The translations under genes and the position numbers were made by a program. Of a stretch of DNA of 64,000 nt, positions 43,063 through 52,257 are shown one piece after another (within the stretch, counting starts at the first letter, position 1; each line of letters starts with the position of its first letter). The stretch is from Chlorohelix sp037138995. GTDB lineage: Bacteria > Chloroflexota > Chloroflexia > Chloroheliales > Chloroheliaceae. The notes beneath the pieces were generated by a model. It did no database searches, had not been told where the DNA came from, and was given only the letters and a program-made list of their open reading frames with translations. The stretch covers positions 21,506 through 85,505 of the forward strand of contig NZ_JBAXHI010000015.1 of the NCBI RefSeq assembly GCF_037138995.1, written 5' to 3'.

Positions 43063-43089
43063 CAGCCGCTTTCACGGAGGTAGCAATAA

Positions 43090-44568
43090 ATGACCGCAGA
43101 ACTTGGCGCAACTTTTAACATCACCGACCTTATCAGTTTTAAAGACCTCCAAATCGGCAATCCTGAATCCAATGTAGGTATTTGCACTCTCTGGACACAA
43201 CGTCACCTGATAGCGCAAAAGCTGGATAATGTAGATTATTTCATCTGCGCTAATCTTTACAGCTTTGCCGGTATCAACCTGATGGTACGCAATATCTTCA
43301 TGTTTCCTAAGATACGTTACCTGCTACTTTGTGGAGCAGACCAATCTTTTACCGGGGAAGCACTGGCGAGCTTTTTCACCAACGGACTCGGTGCGAACCA
43401 CACTATTCCCGGCACACAGGCTAAATTGGACGAGGGTATTCCTCTCGAAGCGTGGGAGGAATTGCGCCAACAGGTGCAACTAATTGACCTGCGTCCGTCT
43501 AAAGGCTATCCTAAAAACCCCGAAGCGATTGCCCAACAAATCAAGCTGGAACTGGCTAAGTTAGGCTTGCTGCCGCCCTTTGCTGTGCCTCGCGCTTTTC
43601 CCGAAATTGCCTCAGAAGGCGGCAAAGCGTTACCAAGCGAACGCACCGGATTTCGGGTACAGGGCGAAACCGTCGCCGAAACATGGCTAGAAGTAATGCA
43701 ACTGGTGATGCGCTTTGGGCAAATCAAGCCTACCGAGTATTCACAGCAGCAGCGCGAGATTTACAATACGGTGGCGGTTATTACTGACGAAGCCCCTGAT
43801 GACATTGCTTGGGCGGATTATCTGCCTTTTAGTCGCGCCGAACTGGAAAATTACTATCCCAAAATTCTGAGCGCGGAGAAAGAACCCGGAATAGCCTATA
43901 CCTATGGAGAACGGTTGCGTTCTTACGGCGCGGAAGGTCTTGACCAAATTGCCCGGATGAAAGAGCGTTTGCGCGATGCGCATCATACCCGTCGCGCCGT
44001 TGCGGTGACTTGGGATGTAGAGCAGGACAGCGTGGGTGATAATCCGCCATGCCTGTTGGAAGTCTCGGTAGGGGTACAGGACGGCGCACTATACATGACC
44101 GCCCGTTTTCGTAGCCACGATATTTACACCGCTTGGGCGCAAAACACCTATGCCTTGCGTAAGCTGCAAAAGGAAATCGCGGATGACACCGGCTTGAGGC
44201 TTGGTGCGCTTACCATTATTTCACACTCGGCGCATATATATGCCGATAAGTGGAAATTCGCGCTGGATACCATCAATTCTTTCAAGAAGCATCGTTTGGA
44301 ATGGCGCAGCGACCCGCGCGGCTTTTTTATCATCGAGCTTGACCGTGAGCAAGGCTTGATTAAGGTGCAGCATAGTGCCATCGAAGGTAATACACCTTAT
44401 TATTTTGAGGGGAAAACTGCCCGCCAGCTTTGCCTTTCGATTGCTAATGAAAAACTGGCTTCACTGGAAGAGCATTACAGCTATTTGGGGCGTGAGTTGC
44501 AGAAAGCGGAAATAGCCCTCAAGCTAGGCTTGAATTATATTCAGGATAAGGAGTTGGAGTTCAATTGA
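43090..44568 (+). CDS. thymidylate synthase, ThyA-like, with MtrA-like N-terminal domain
   Basis: 492 residues. The first 170 (NVGICTLWTQRHLIAQKLDN, DYFICANLYSFAGINLMVRN, RYLLLCGADQ) resemble subunit A of tetrahydromethanopterin S-methyltransferase. The rest carries thymidylate synthase motifs: catalytic Cys321 in NPPCLLEVSVG, RSHDIYTAWAQNTYALRKL (dUMP phosphate Arg/Ser and the pyrimidine-binding Asn) and SHSAHIYADKW (HxY). It would methylate dUMP to dTMP using a folate cofactor. The motifs are diverged from bacterial ThyA and closer to the archaeal form. CGGAGG lies eight bases before the ATG. The next gene overlaps its stop by four bases. Confidence 0.78.
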   Translation: MTAELGATFNITDLISFKDLQIGNPESNVGICTLWTQRHLIAQKLDNVDYFICANLYSFAGINLMVRNIFMFPKIRYLLLCGADQSFTGEALASFFTNGLGANHTIPGTQAKLDEGIPLEAWEELRQQVQLIDLRPSKGYPKNPEAIAQQIKLELAKLGLLPPFAVPRAFPEIASEGGKALPSERTGFRVQGETVAETWLEVMQLVMRFGQIKPTEYSQQQREIYNTVAVITDEAPDDIAWADYLPFSRAELENYYPKILSAEKEPGIAYTYGERLRSYGAEGLDQIARMKERLRDAHHTRRAVAVTWDVEQDSVGDNPPCLLEVSVGVQDGALYMTARFRSHDIYTAWAQNTYALRKLQKEIADDTGLRLGALTIISHSAHIYADKWKFALDTINSFKKHRLEWRSDPRGFFIIELDREQGLIKVQHSAIEGNTPYYFEGKTARQLCLSIANEKLASLEEHYSYLGRELQKAEIALKLGLNYIQDKELEFN

Positions 44569-45053
44569 ATTATCGTATCAGAGTAGCCGGAATCATGCTT
44601 GATGCGGCGAACAGGCTTTTGCTGGCACACGAGCATACTCCCGATAGCCAAGAAGAATTCTGGACATTGCCGGGAGGTGGGCAGGAATCTCAGGACAAAT
44701 CGGTTTTCGAGGCGTTGCGCCGGGAGTTTCTAGAAGAAACAGGTTTGGAAGTAGAAACGGAAGGTCGCCTTTTATATTTCAGAGAATTTATTGAATCAAG
44801 CCGCCATCGGCATCATCTTGAGTTAGCTTTTCTAATAAGCCGCTTTACGGGCGAACTAAGCGCTACCACTATTGAAGATGTTACCAACCCACAGCAGTTA
44901 GAAAGGCACACTCGCTGGTTTCATGCTCACGAATTGGTGAACCTCCCCGTCTATCCCACTTATCTGAAAGATCGCTTCTGGGATGATATTCTCTCCGGTT
45001 CAGTAGAAACCCGCTATCTGGGCGTAGAATTTGAACAAGAGCGTCTTCCCTGA
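44565..45053 (+). CDS. Nudix hydrolase, translationally coupled to the thymidylate synthase gene
   Basis: 162 residues. Nudix box at about 34-58: GGGQESQDKSVFEALRREFL followed by EETGL. The box is one residue longer than GX5EX7REUXEEXGU before the REFLEE block, so the first Glu position is Asp or Lys. TTG start overlaps the thymidylate synthase stop (TTGA), so the two are coupled. A house-cleaning role toward deoxynucleotides would fit but is inference. Confidence 0.85.
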   Translation: MNYRIRVAGIMLDAANRLLLAHEHTPDSQEEFWTLPGGGQESQDKSVFEALRREFLEETGLEVETEGRLLYFREFIESSRHRHHLELAFLISRFTGELSATTIEDVTNPQQLERHTRWFHAHELVNLPVYPTYLKDRFWDDILSGSVETRYLGVEFEQERLP

Positions 45054-45075
45054 AATTTCTCCAGTCTCATTTTGT

Positions 45076-45106
45076 ATAGGGATTGATAAAAACCTCGAAT
45101 CCCTAT
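45076..45106. terminator. hairpin after the Nudix gene
   Basis: 9-bp stem ATAGGGATT / AATCCCTAT with a 13-base loop, flanked by TTTTG and AAAATG. A clear U-run is missing on the plus strand, so the assignment is weak. Confidence 0.4.
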
Positions 45107-45156
45107 AAAATGACCTAACTTTAAATACAATACAAGGTTTCTAATATTGGTAGCTT

Positions 45157-45636
45157 ATGCACGATCAATTTGACACTCTTATAAGCTCTTTGCAAGACTA
45201 TGACTCTGAAAAGCGTCGGCACGCCGCTTCTGCCCTTGGGCGAATGAGGGATGGACGCGCCGTTTCGTATCTCATCGAGTTGCTGAAAGATAGTGTACCG
45301 AATGTGCGCTTTACGGCTGCTGCTGCTCTCGGTCAGATTGGTGACCCGCTGGCAGTAAGTTATCTGTTGAAATTGCTGACAAGCGTGGATAAGCATGATA
45401 CCGCTCCACGCCGGGTGGTGGTATGGGCGTTAGGGCAAATCGGGGATTCGCACGCTTCATCCGCACTTCTGGCAGTGCTGCATGACCCGGCAGATGGAGC
45501 CTATTACGATGCGGCTATTGCGTTGGGGCGTATTGGGGATAGGCGTGCCATTGCGCCTCTAAAGCTGGCTCGAACCCATATTGACTCTGGAATCAGGGAA
45601 GAGGCTATTCGGTTATTGCAGACCATTAAAGACTGA
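45157..45636 (+). CDS. HEAT-repeat (PBS-lyase-type) protein
   Basis: 159 residues built almost wholly from HEAT-like repeats of about 31-35 residues (RRHAASALGRMRDGRAVSYL, VRFTAAAALGQIGDPLAVSY, RRVVVWALGQIGDSHASSAL, YYDAAIALGRIGDRRAIAPL). The family name comes from phycobilin lyases, but most members are protein-binding scaffolds. No catalytic motif. It lies alone between the Nudix gene and a convergent small gene. Confidence 0.9.
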   Translation: MHDQFDTLISSLQDYDSEKRRHAASALGRMRDGRAVSYLIELLKDSVPNVRFTAAAALGQIGDPLAVSYLLKLLTSVDKHDTAPRRVVVWALGQIGDSHASSALLAVLHDPADGAYYDAAIALGRIGDRRAIAPLKLARTHIDSGIREEAIRLLQTIKD

Positions 45637-45649
45637 GACTCTCTTATGC

Positions 45650-45680
45650 CGACTAAAAAAGCCCAGACATCCGGGCTTCA
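45650..45680 (-). terminator. rho-independent terminator of the small gene at 45713
   Basis: AAGCCC / GGGCTT stem (45659-45664 and 45673-45678). On the minus strand it runs directly into TTTTTTAG, so it ends the minus-strand 72-residue gene and shows that gene is transcribed. Confidence 0.7.
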
Positions 45681-45712
45681 TAATGATATTTTATTGAAAA
45701 CCTTTTGACAGG

Positions 45713-45931
45713 TTATTCTTCCTCGATTTCACAATGGGCAATTAGCTTGCCATTTGCTGTTTCCTGCCAACGAAACTTGCTATTCAAACCGTTTGTAGGT
45801 CCCTTAGTCCAACTGTAGTCAGCTATGCTCGACAAGTTATTTTCTTGTGCTTCGGTTCGCTGACTTTCAGAAGTGTGCAAGACATTTAATAGTAAGCCCG
45901 ATCTGAATTTTTTGCTTGAAATAGCTGCCAT
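45713..45931 (-). CDS. small hypothetical protein, 72 residues
   Basis: Starts MAAISSKKFRSGLLLNVLH and ends GKLIAHCEIEEE. An AGGGGGT sequence lies eight bases upstream of the ATG and a terminator follows the stop, which supports a real gene. It is hydrophilic with no membrane segment and no motif that I recognise. No link with its neighbours is evident. Confidence 0.5.
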   Translation of the reverse strand: MAAISSKKFRSGLLLNVLHTSESQRTEAQENNLSSIADYSWTKGPTNGLNSKFRWQETANGKLIAHCEIEEE

Positions 45932-46102
45932 TTTCGCTACCCCCTACTTTATATTTGCGGGGAATTTGAAGTCATTCCCCTAGAAATGCAATTGTTGTTT
46001 TTGGTAACTAACATTATAGCTTTGATATATTGAAATTAAAGTTAGCTACATCACAGATTAGTTGTTGGAAATATAACTCAGGTAGGTTCAGGCGGGGGAA
46101 GA

Positions 46103-46134
46103 AAAGAAAAAAGAGCCGGGTATAAACCGGCTCC
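46103..46134 (-). terminator. rho-independent terminator of the acyl-CoA synthetase gene
   Basis: 7-bp GC-rich stem GAGCCGG / CCGGCTC; on the minus strand followed by TTTTTTCTTTTC. Confidence 0.8.
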
Positions 46135-46160
46135 TTCTGAGAAACATCTACTGGTTTGGA

Positions 46161-47828
46161 TTACTGATGCTCGCTCTGGTACTTCGCCTTTTCTTGGTCG
46201 CGTAATTCAATCCGCCGAATTTTGCCACTAATGGTTTTCGGCAATTCCTTGACGAATTCGATTTCGCGTGGATACTTGTAAGGTGCGGTGAGATGCTTTA
46301 CAAAATCCTGAATTTCGGTGACAAGTTCAGGAGTACCCTCGATTCCCGGTTTGAGGATGACGAAGGCTTTGACTATTTCCCCGCGGGTGGCTTCTGGCTT
46401 GGCAACTACTGCCGATTCCATTACCGCCGGATGTTCCACCAACGCGCTTTCCACCTCAAAAGGACCGATTCGATAACCCGCGCTGAGAATTACATCATCG
46501 GCACGTCCCACGAACCACAGGTAGCCATCCTCGTCCCGATAAGCCCTGTCGCCCGTAATATACCAGTCACCCCGAATGGATGAATTGGTAGCTTCTGGAT
46601 TATTCCAGTATTCCTGAAAGAGTCCTATCGGGCGATTTGGTTTGATGCGAACGCCAATATCGCCTTCTTTGTTGGGAAGCGCAACATTACCTTCGTCATC
46701 TACCACATCCACCACATAACCGGGTGTGGGCTTACCCATAGAACCTGCTTTGACCGGCACACCGGGGAAGTTACCTACAAGCAAGCAGGTTTCGGTTTGC
46801 CCGTAGCCATCGCGAATGGTATGTCCGGTAATTTTCTTCCAGACTTCAATTACTTCTGGATTGAGTGGTTCACCTGCGCCTACGCAACTGCGTAGATGGC
46901 GCGTATCAAACCCGCTAATATCGTCTGCAACCAGCATGCGGTATGCGGTTGGAGGGGCGCAAAAACTGGTGACGGCATATTTGCTTAATAAATCCATTGT
47001 TAGTTTGGCGGAATATTTTCCTTTGGTATTATGAACAAACATCCCTGCTCCGCAAATCAGCGGACCGAAGAAGCTACTCCATGCGGCTTTTGCCCAACCG
47101 GTATCCGATAGATTCCAGTGGAGGTCGTTAGGTTTTAGATCCAACCAGAACATGCCAGTACCATAATGACCGATAGGATAGCTGCTGTGGGTATGCAAAA
47201 CCATTTTGGGGTAGCCGGTCGTGCCGCTGGTAAAATACAATAGCATCGGGTCGGCAGAACTGGTTTGTACTTTTACTTCAGGGCTGACAGTGATAGCTGC
47301 ATTGGCTACCAAATCGCTAAAGTTTAGCCAACCTTCTCGTTGTCCGCCTACAATTATTCGGAAATCAATGCCGGGGCAATCCGGCAAGCTCTCTTCAAAT
47401 TTCGGCGCATTCTCCACATCGGTGATGATGGCACGCGCCCGCGAAGATTGCAAGCGGTAGGTGATGTCTTTGGGTGTAAGTTGGGTAGTGCCGGGTAATG
47501 CTACAATCCCGCTCTTTATCATGCCAAGCATGCTTTCCCACCATTCCGGCACTCTGGGCATTACAATCATAATTCGGTCATTCTTACGCATGCCGAGACT
47601 ATGTAAAGCATTCACTACTTGATTTGAACGGTCGCGGAAATAGGAATAAGTCAAAGTACGTTCGCTGCCGTCTTCATCAACCCAAAGCATTGCGCGGTGA
47701 TTTGGGTCTTCAGCCCACTTGTCAACCGTATCATACCCGAAGTTATAAAATTCAGGCACTTCCAGCTTAAAATCACGGTATGTTGTCTCGTAGTTGCCGA
47801 TATTTGCGGTATCCGCGTTGATACTCAT
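46161..47828 (-). CDS. AMP-dependent acyl-CoA synthetase (medium-chain/acetyl type)
   Basis: 555 residues from ATG 47828, which has GGAGA nine bases upstream; an in-frame extension to 47948 has no site and is not counted. ANL-superfamily motifs: LYFTSGTTGYPKMV (phosphate loop), DGYGQTETCLLVG, TGDRAYRDEDGYLWFVGRAD and the C-terminal KTISGKIRR with the catalytic Lys. It activates a carboxylic acid to acyl-AMP and then acyl-CoA in the cytosol. The substrate range (acetate, propionate or medium chains) is not clear. Stands alone with its own terminator. Confidence 0.92.
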   Translation of the reverse strand: MSINADTANIGNYETTYRDFKLEVPEFYNFGYDTVDKWAEDPNHRAMLWVDEDGSERTLTYSYFRDRSNQVVNALHSLGMRKNDRIMIVMPRVPEWWESMLGMIKSGIVALPGTTQLTPKDITYRLQSSRARAIITDVENAPKFEESLPDCPGIDFRIIVGGQREGWLNFSDLVANAAITVSPEVKVQTSSADPMLLYFTSGTTGYPKMVLHTHSSYPIGHYGTGMFWLDLKPNDLHWNLSDTGWAKAAWSSFFGPLICGAGMFVHNTKGKYSAKLTMDLLSKYAVTSFCAPPTAYRMLVADDISGFDTRHLRSCVGAGEPLNPEVIEVWKKITGHTIRDGYGQTETCLLVGNFPGVPVKAGSMGKPTPGYVVDVVDDEGNVALPNKEGDIGVRIKPNRPIGLFQEYWNNPEATNSSIRGDWYITGDRAYRDEDGYLWFVGRADDVILSAGYRIGPFEVESALVEHPAVMESAVVAKPEATRGEIVKAFVILKPGIEGTPELVTEIQDFVKHLTAPYKYPREIEFVKELPKTISGKIRRIELRDQEKAKYQSEHQ

Positions 47829-48045
47829 CTCTTTCTCCTTCGAGTTGTTTTGAAGTTTACCTGCCCGTACAACATTACTAGCTAAAAAATGGAGATTACT
47901 GCTGAGTATTTTAACTCTTAGCAAAATGTTCGGCAAATTCATACGCACAGATTGACACCCGGCAAATCAAAGGATATGCTTGAAATGCTTGGGGCGACTA
48001 CAATACAATAATAGCCCAACCGTAAAAATTTGAAAGGACTAGATT

Positions 48046-48654
48046 TTGAGCAACCAACCTGTAAAATCGGCAGTACAAAACAAATCGAATAATGACAATA
48101 TTACCAAAGGTCCTATGCGAGACCGCCCCATGCTTTTCCTCGACCTCGAAACTACCGGCTTGATTCCCGGCGTTCAGGAAATTCTAGAAATAGGGGCAGT
48201 GCTGGTTTCACAACCGGACTTTACCAGATTACAAACCTTTGAATGTAAGGTTAAGCCAGTACATTTTGAAACTGCCTCGCCCGAAGCCCTGAAAATTTGT
48301 GGCTATGACCATGCTAAATGGGAAAACGCTATTGATTTGAAAGAAGCGTTGACCCAACTTTCCGAGATTGGTCGTGGCGCGGTGCTTATGGGCTTTAACG
48401 TTACTTTCGATTGGGCTTTTCTTCAGATTGGCTTTAATACGGTAGAATTGCCTGACCCTTTTTATTACCATCGGGTAGATGTGATGTCCGCCGCTTATGC
48501 TCGCTACTATTCTAACCCTAAATTTAGCCGTTTTAGCTTGAGTGAGTGTTGCCGCTATTTCGGTGTATCCAATCGCGCCGCTCATACGGCTTTATCCGAT
48601 GCTGAAGCCACTTATGACGTTTTCGTGGCAATGATGCGGGATAGCGTGCTATAA
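48046..48654 (+). CDS. DEDDh 3'-5' exonuclease (DnaQ/epsilon-like)
   Basis: 202 residues. Exo I FLDLETTGLIPGVQEILEIG with the first Asp-Glu pair, Exo II GFNVTFDWAFLQ with Asp, and Exo III HTALSDAEATYD with the His-x4-Asp of the DEDDh group. It removes nucleotides from the 3' end of DNA or RNA; proofreading, repair or RNA turnover are all possible. TTG start preceded by GAAAGGA. No polymerase subunit is fused. It ends 51 bases before the response regulator. Confidence 0.9.
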   Translation: MSNQPVKSAVQNKSNNDNITKGPMRDRPMLFLDLETTGLIPGVQEILEIGAVLVSQPDFTRLQTFECKVKPVHFETASPEALKICGYDHAKWENAIDLKEALTQLSEIGRGAVLMGFNVTFDWAFLQIGFNTVELPDPFYYHRVDVMSAAYARYYSNPKFSRFSLSECCRYFGVSNRAAHTALSDAEATYDVFVAMMRDSVL

Positions 48655-48704
48655 TTTTTGCTGCTATCGGCAGTTGTTTGTTAATTTAGGTTGAAAGGGC
48701 TATT

Positions 48705-49406
48705 ATGTCTGCTCCGTTAATTCTGGTAATTGATGATGAAACGAATATCGCCGATTTAGCCAAAATGTACCTCACCAAAGAGGGCTTTGAGGTAATTACC
48801 GCTGAGGATGGCGACGAGGGTTTGCAGCTATTTCGCAGCCGTAACCCCACTCTAATTGTTTTAGATTTGATGTTGCCCGGAGTTGACGGGTGGGAAATCA
48901 CACGTCAGATTCGCAAGGATAGTAATGTCCCTATTATTATGTTGACCGCTCGCAGCGAGGATGTTGACCGTATCGTGGGTCTGGAACTTGGCGCAGATGA
49001 TTACCTGACCAAGCCTTTTAACCCGCGTGAACTGGTAGCGCGGGTCAAAGCGGTTTTACGCCGCTCTACTGCTATGCCTGTGGTTGATGATAACCATTCT
49101 GATAAAAATAAAAATCGCATAATAGTAGGCGATATAGTAATTGATTTGCGCCAACACACTGTTGAAATTGCCGGGCGCAATGTCGACTTGCGTGCCAAAG
49201 AGTTCGAGTTGCTCACTACCTTTGCCCAAAGCCCTAACAGCGTATTTGACCGCGAGAAATTATTAAATCAAGTGTGGGGCTACGAATATTACGGGGATAG
49301 CCGCACCATTGATGTACATATAACCCATCTGCGCGAAAAGCTCGAAGGCAGCAGCGTAAAAATCCAGACGGTGTGGGGTGTTGGTTACAAACTGATGGTG
49401 CAATAA
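48705..49406 (+). CDS. OmpR/PhoB-family response regulator
   Basis: 233 residues. Receiver domain with the acidic pair Asp10-Asp11, phosphorylation site Asp54 in VLDLMLPG, and TKPF with the conserved Lys; C-terminal winged helix (DLRAKEFELLTTFAQ, GYEYYGDSRTIDVHI, VWGVGYKL). A transcription factor controlled by phosphorylation. No histidine kinase gene is adjacent in the window, so its partner is elsewhere. Confidence 0.93.
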   Translation: MSAPLILVIDDETNIADLAKMYLTKEGFEVITAEDGDEGLQLFRSRNPTLIVLDLMLPGVDGWEITRQIRKDSNVPIIMLTARSEDVDRIVGLELGADDYLTKPFNPRELVARVKAVLRRSTAMPVVDDNHSDKNKNRIIVGDIVIDLRQHTVEIAGRNVDLRAKEFELLTTFAQSPNSVFDREKLLNQVWGYEYYGDSRTIDVHITHLREKLEGSSVKIQTVWGVGYKLMVQ

Positions 49407-49412
49407 ACGCGC

Positions 49413-50489
49413 CTACTCAACTTCAAGCGGCAATTGCAATTGGCGTGTGGCATTTGCTTCGATGAGGTTGCTGACCCTCACCCCTAGCAGGCGCAAGGGC
49501 GTTCCCCGTTTCCAAGTATGCTTCATCAAGCGGGCTGCGCTGGCGGAAATCGTGGTGGCGTTATCGGTAGGGGCTAGCAGAGTTTCGGCGCGTGTTACTG
49601 TCTGCCAATCCGCAAAACGCAGCTTGATGCCGGTGGTTCGTGCCAATAAGCCCCGCTTTTTCAACTGGTTTTCCAATCCTGCCGCCATCTCCTGTATATG
49701 TTTCCAGAGACGACGCGAATCGGTGACATCCACAAAATAGGTACGCTCGTAAGAGAATGATTTTGCCTTATGACTGGTTTCGATGGGGCGGTCATCTTGT
49801 CCTGCCGCGTGACTTTGCAATTCCAAACCGAGATTTGGTCCAAAGTCTTCTTGCAATTGCTCCCGGTTGGCTTTTGCCAAATCGCCAATAGTATGGATTC
49901 CTTTAGAATTCAATCGCGCCGCTGTTTTTGGTCCAATCCCGTAGAGTTTACCTACTGCTAGTGGGCGTAGAAATTCCGATTCTTTGCCCGGCTCTACCAT
50001 TGTCAAGCCCCCCGGTTTTTTGAAACCGCTTGCCATCTTGGCTACCAGTTTGTTGGTGGCAATTCCAACTGACGCGCTCAAACCGGTGGTTGTTATAAGT
50101 TGCTCCTGCAAACTTTGCGACAAAGTTACCGGGTCGGGTTGTCCGCTTAAGTCAAGATAAGCTTCATCAATACTGACCTGTTCAACCGCATTAACCTGCC
50201 CTTCGAGTAATTGCATAACCCGGCGCGAAAACTCTTTATATAAATCGTGCCGTACCTGTAGATAAATCCCGTTCGGGCAAAGTCGCCGCGCTTGTGTTAC
50301 GGGCATTGCGCTATGCACCCCGAATTGACGTGCGGCATAGGAAGCGGTTGCTACTACTCCCCGATTGGTGGTATCTTCGCCCATAACAACCATGATGGGC
50401 AAGCCTTTGATTTCGGGGTTCATAATTTCTTCTACGGTAGCATAGAAAGCATCGAGGTCAAGATGGGCGATGCAGCGTGTCCAATCCAT
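49413..50489 (-). CDS. dinB: DNA polymerase IV (Y-family)
   Basis: 358 residues from ATG 50489; the frame is open to 50612 but that part lies inside nurA. Y-family motifs: IAHLDLDAFYATVE with metal-binding Asp, SIDEAYLDLSG with the second acidic pair, GIGPKTAARL in the thumb and the C-terminal little finger. It copies damaged DNA with low fidelity. The C-terminus ends in QLQLPLEVE, resembling the QLxLF beta-clamp motif. The start is four bases from the nurA stop, so the two are coupled. Confidence 0.93.
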   Translation of the reverse strand: MDWTRCIAHLDLDAFYATVEEIMNPEIKGLPIMVVMGEDTTNRGVVATASYAARQFGVHSAMPVTQARRLCPNGIYLQVRHDLYKEFSRRVMQLLEGQVNAVEQVSIDEAYLDLSGQPDPVTLSQSLQEQLITTTGLSASVGIATNKLVAKMASGFKKPGGLTMVEPGKESEFLRPLAVGKLYGIGPKTAARLNSKGIHTIGDLAKANREQLQEDFGPNLGLELQSHAAGQDDRPIETSHKAKSFSYERTYFVDVTDSRRLWKHIQEMAAGLENQLKKRGLLARTTGIKLRFADWQTVTRAETLLAPTDNATTISASAARLMKHTWKRGTPLRLLGVRVSNLIEANATRQLQLPLEVE

Positions 50490-50493
50490 CCTG

Positions 50494-51597
50494 CTAAACA
50501 CCCCGAAGACGCTTACTACGTCCTTTTTCTGACTCGTTGAGCAACAAGCCCTGATTTTCCAGTAAGAGCCGTAATAGCTCACGGTCATCGCCCCGCAGCA
50601 CCGCTTGTTCATGCGCTTCCATCAACGCTACCGGGTAGCCTTGCCCCAACTCTATCTGGCGCAAAACCAGCGATAACGTACTTGCCAGTTTTTCTGTATC
50701 CAGAGCCAGCCATTGCGGGAACTCAATTCGCACCATTTCGTATTTCGTCAACATATAGGTGAAATAAATGCGGTCTATAAACTCGCGCAATTCTTTGGGT
50801 TCGCCCAGTGTCGAAGCAAAAATGGGTCCGCGTGTATCAGGTTTGAGTGAATTTTGAAAAAGCATACGGTCTTGTACCCCGCTAAAGGCTCTGCCACTCT
50901 TACCATCCTCGCGCATTGCTGCCCGCAGCGTTTCAACCACCGCATTACTGTGGGTGTTGCTGATGTAACCTACAATCGGAATTTGCGCTTTGTCGAACTG
51001 GTCTAACAGGCTGTAATAGCGGTTTCGCAGTTCCGTTCCTTCTTTGCTGCGAAGGTTGATGCTACGCCAAAGCGTGAGCGGTCCATCCCGAAATACCAAA
51101 TCGGCTTGATGTTTGATGGCGAGTTCGTAGGCGGCTTCTAGTTCCTTCAAAGCTGCTTCGGTGTCCAACAACGAGGCTTTGGTGTATTCGCGCTCCTCGT
51201 TAGTAGAGTCTTCAGTTTCAAAGAAGGTGAGACTATCCAGATTGGCGGTGGGCTTTTCGCCATAGCGCAACATCACGCGCCCAATATTTATGACGTAAAA
51301 GTGGGCTGTGCCGTTATGGCGGTCGGGTGGGATGGGCGAACTGTCAGTGGCTACCACGCAATAGCCCGCAGTAGAGGGACTGACAGCTATAACTTCATCC
51401 AGTCCTGAAATTGGGTAAGCCAGTGTTTCATCGCGCCGGGAATGTTCCTTAGCAATAACATTCAACCTGTACTCATCGGCAGCACGATAATATTCCACTG
51501 CTTCGGCAATGTTTTTTTCCAGTCGTTGCGATTCTTCCTTGAATCGCCCGGCTTGTTTTTCAATCTGTTCGTTTAATTCTTGGGGATTTAGCGGCAT
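50494..51597 (-). CDS. nurA: NurA-domain 5'-3' nuclease
   Basis: 367 residues. NurA nuclease core: VVATDSSPIPPDR (metal-binding Asp), YVINIGRVMLRYG, and VFRDGPLTLW (second acidic site) are seen in order; a coiled-coil N-terminus (about 1-60). In archaea NurA works with HerA to resect DNA ends; HerA is not in this window. It is placed between a membrane protein gene and dinB, with overlaps of a few bases, so it is part of a repair-linked operon. Confidence 0.85.
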   Translation of the reverse strand: MPLNPQELNEQIEKQAGRFKEESQRLEKNIAEAVEYYRAADEYRLNVIAKEHSRRDETLAYPISGLDEVIAVSPSTAGYCVVATDSSPIPPDRHNGTAHFYVINIGRVMLRYGEKPTANLDSLTFFETEDSTNEEREYTKASLLDTEAALKELEAAYELAIKHQADLVFRDGPLTLWRSINLRSKEGTELRNRYYSLLDQFDKAQIPIVGYISNTHSNAVVETLRAAMREDGKSGRAFSGVQDRMLFQNSLKPDTRGPIFASTLGEPKELREFIDRIYFTYMLTKYEMVRIEFPQWLALDTEKLASTLSLVLRQIELGQGYPVALMEAHEQAVLRGDDRELLRLLLENQGLLLNESEKGRSKRLRGV

Positions 51598-51603
51598 AAT
51601 TAA

Positions 51604-52254
51604 TCATTGAGCGCGATAACGCACCGTGATTTGCCCGTTGGCAGTCTGTAAGTCCAATAAACGCAACAGTCGCTCGTTAACTTTGATGGTGGCGACATTG
51701 TTATTGATTTGCGGTTCTACTATCGTTGTATTTACAACTTGAACAACTGTATTTACATTGACTGGCAAGTTTCCTTTGCCCACTTTAGGTTCACCTATCG
51801 CTCTCACTGCAATCTGACCGTTCACAACGCCAATGCTTTCCAGAACGCTAACATCGAAATCAACCAGCGCATTGCCCACTTTAACATCAACCTGAATTTG
51901 TTCGTTGGGTAAAATCTTTATTACTATATCTTTAAGACTCACAATTCCGGCAATACTTAGCGGATTTGATTTTGCCTCACGCGCTATTTCAGCATTGAGA
52001 TATGACTCGCTTAGAGTGGCTGAAAGGTCAGGCACACCCGGTAGCGGTTGGCGCGTTGGCAAGGGTTGGTTGCTGGCAGGTGAACCAAACCAGAAAAGCG
52101 CCCCTATCACTAAACCCACTACCCCTAACAAGAATCCAAACCCTAGTAACCCGCATCCAGCAAGCCAAGGTACTCCCCGACGGTTGTTTTTTACACGACC
52201 GGGAGAAATGTAATTCGGGTTCGATGTGGGTGGGACGGAAGGGCGGTAGCTCAT
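51604..52254 (-). CDS. membrane-anchored protein, LmeA/DUF2993-like
   Basis: 216 residues. About 30 polar residues, one membrane helix (AGCGLLGFGFLLGVVGLVIG), then a beta-rich outer domain (LSESYLNAEIAREAKSNPLS, IVIKILPNEQIQVDVKV, GQIAVRAIGEPKV) that resembles the LmeA/DUF2993 group thought to bind lipid. Seven bases separate it from nurA and four from the metalloprotease gene. Role unknown. Confidence 0.7.
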   Translation of the reverse strand: MSYRPSVPPTSNPNYISPGRVKNNRRGVPWLAGCGLLGFGFLLGVVGLVIGALFWFGSPASNQPLPTRQPLPGVPDLSATLSESYLNAEIAREAKSNPLSIAGIVSLKDIVIKILPNEQIQVDVKVGNALVDFDVSVLESIGVVNGQIAVRAIGEPKVGKGNLPVNVNTVVQVVNTTIVEPQINNNVATIKVNERLLRLLDLQTANGQITVRYRAQ

Positions 52255-52257
52255 TTC

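Larger units (their letters stand above)
42688..43089. other. 402-base intergenic region upstream of the thymidylate synthase gene
   Basis: Separates divergent genes. It contains a promoter and DnaA-box-like sites, listed separately, in its right third. The left part is AT-rich without open frames. Confidence 0.5.

Noticed and set aside
42943..43089. chromosomal replication origin
   Set aside because: Only two perfect DnaA boxes plus one weak one, no AT-rich unwinding array and no dnaA, dnaN or gidA nearby; a regulatory role fits better.
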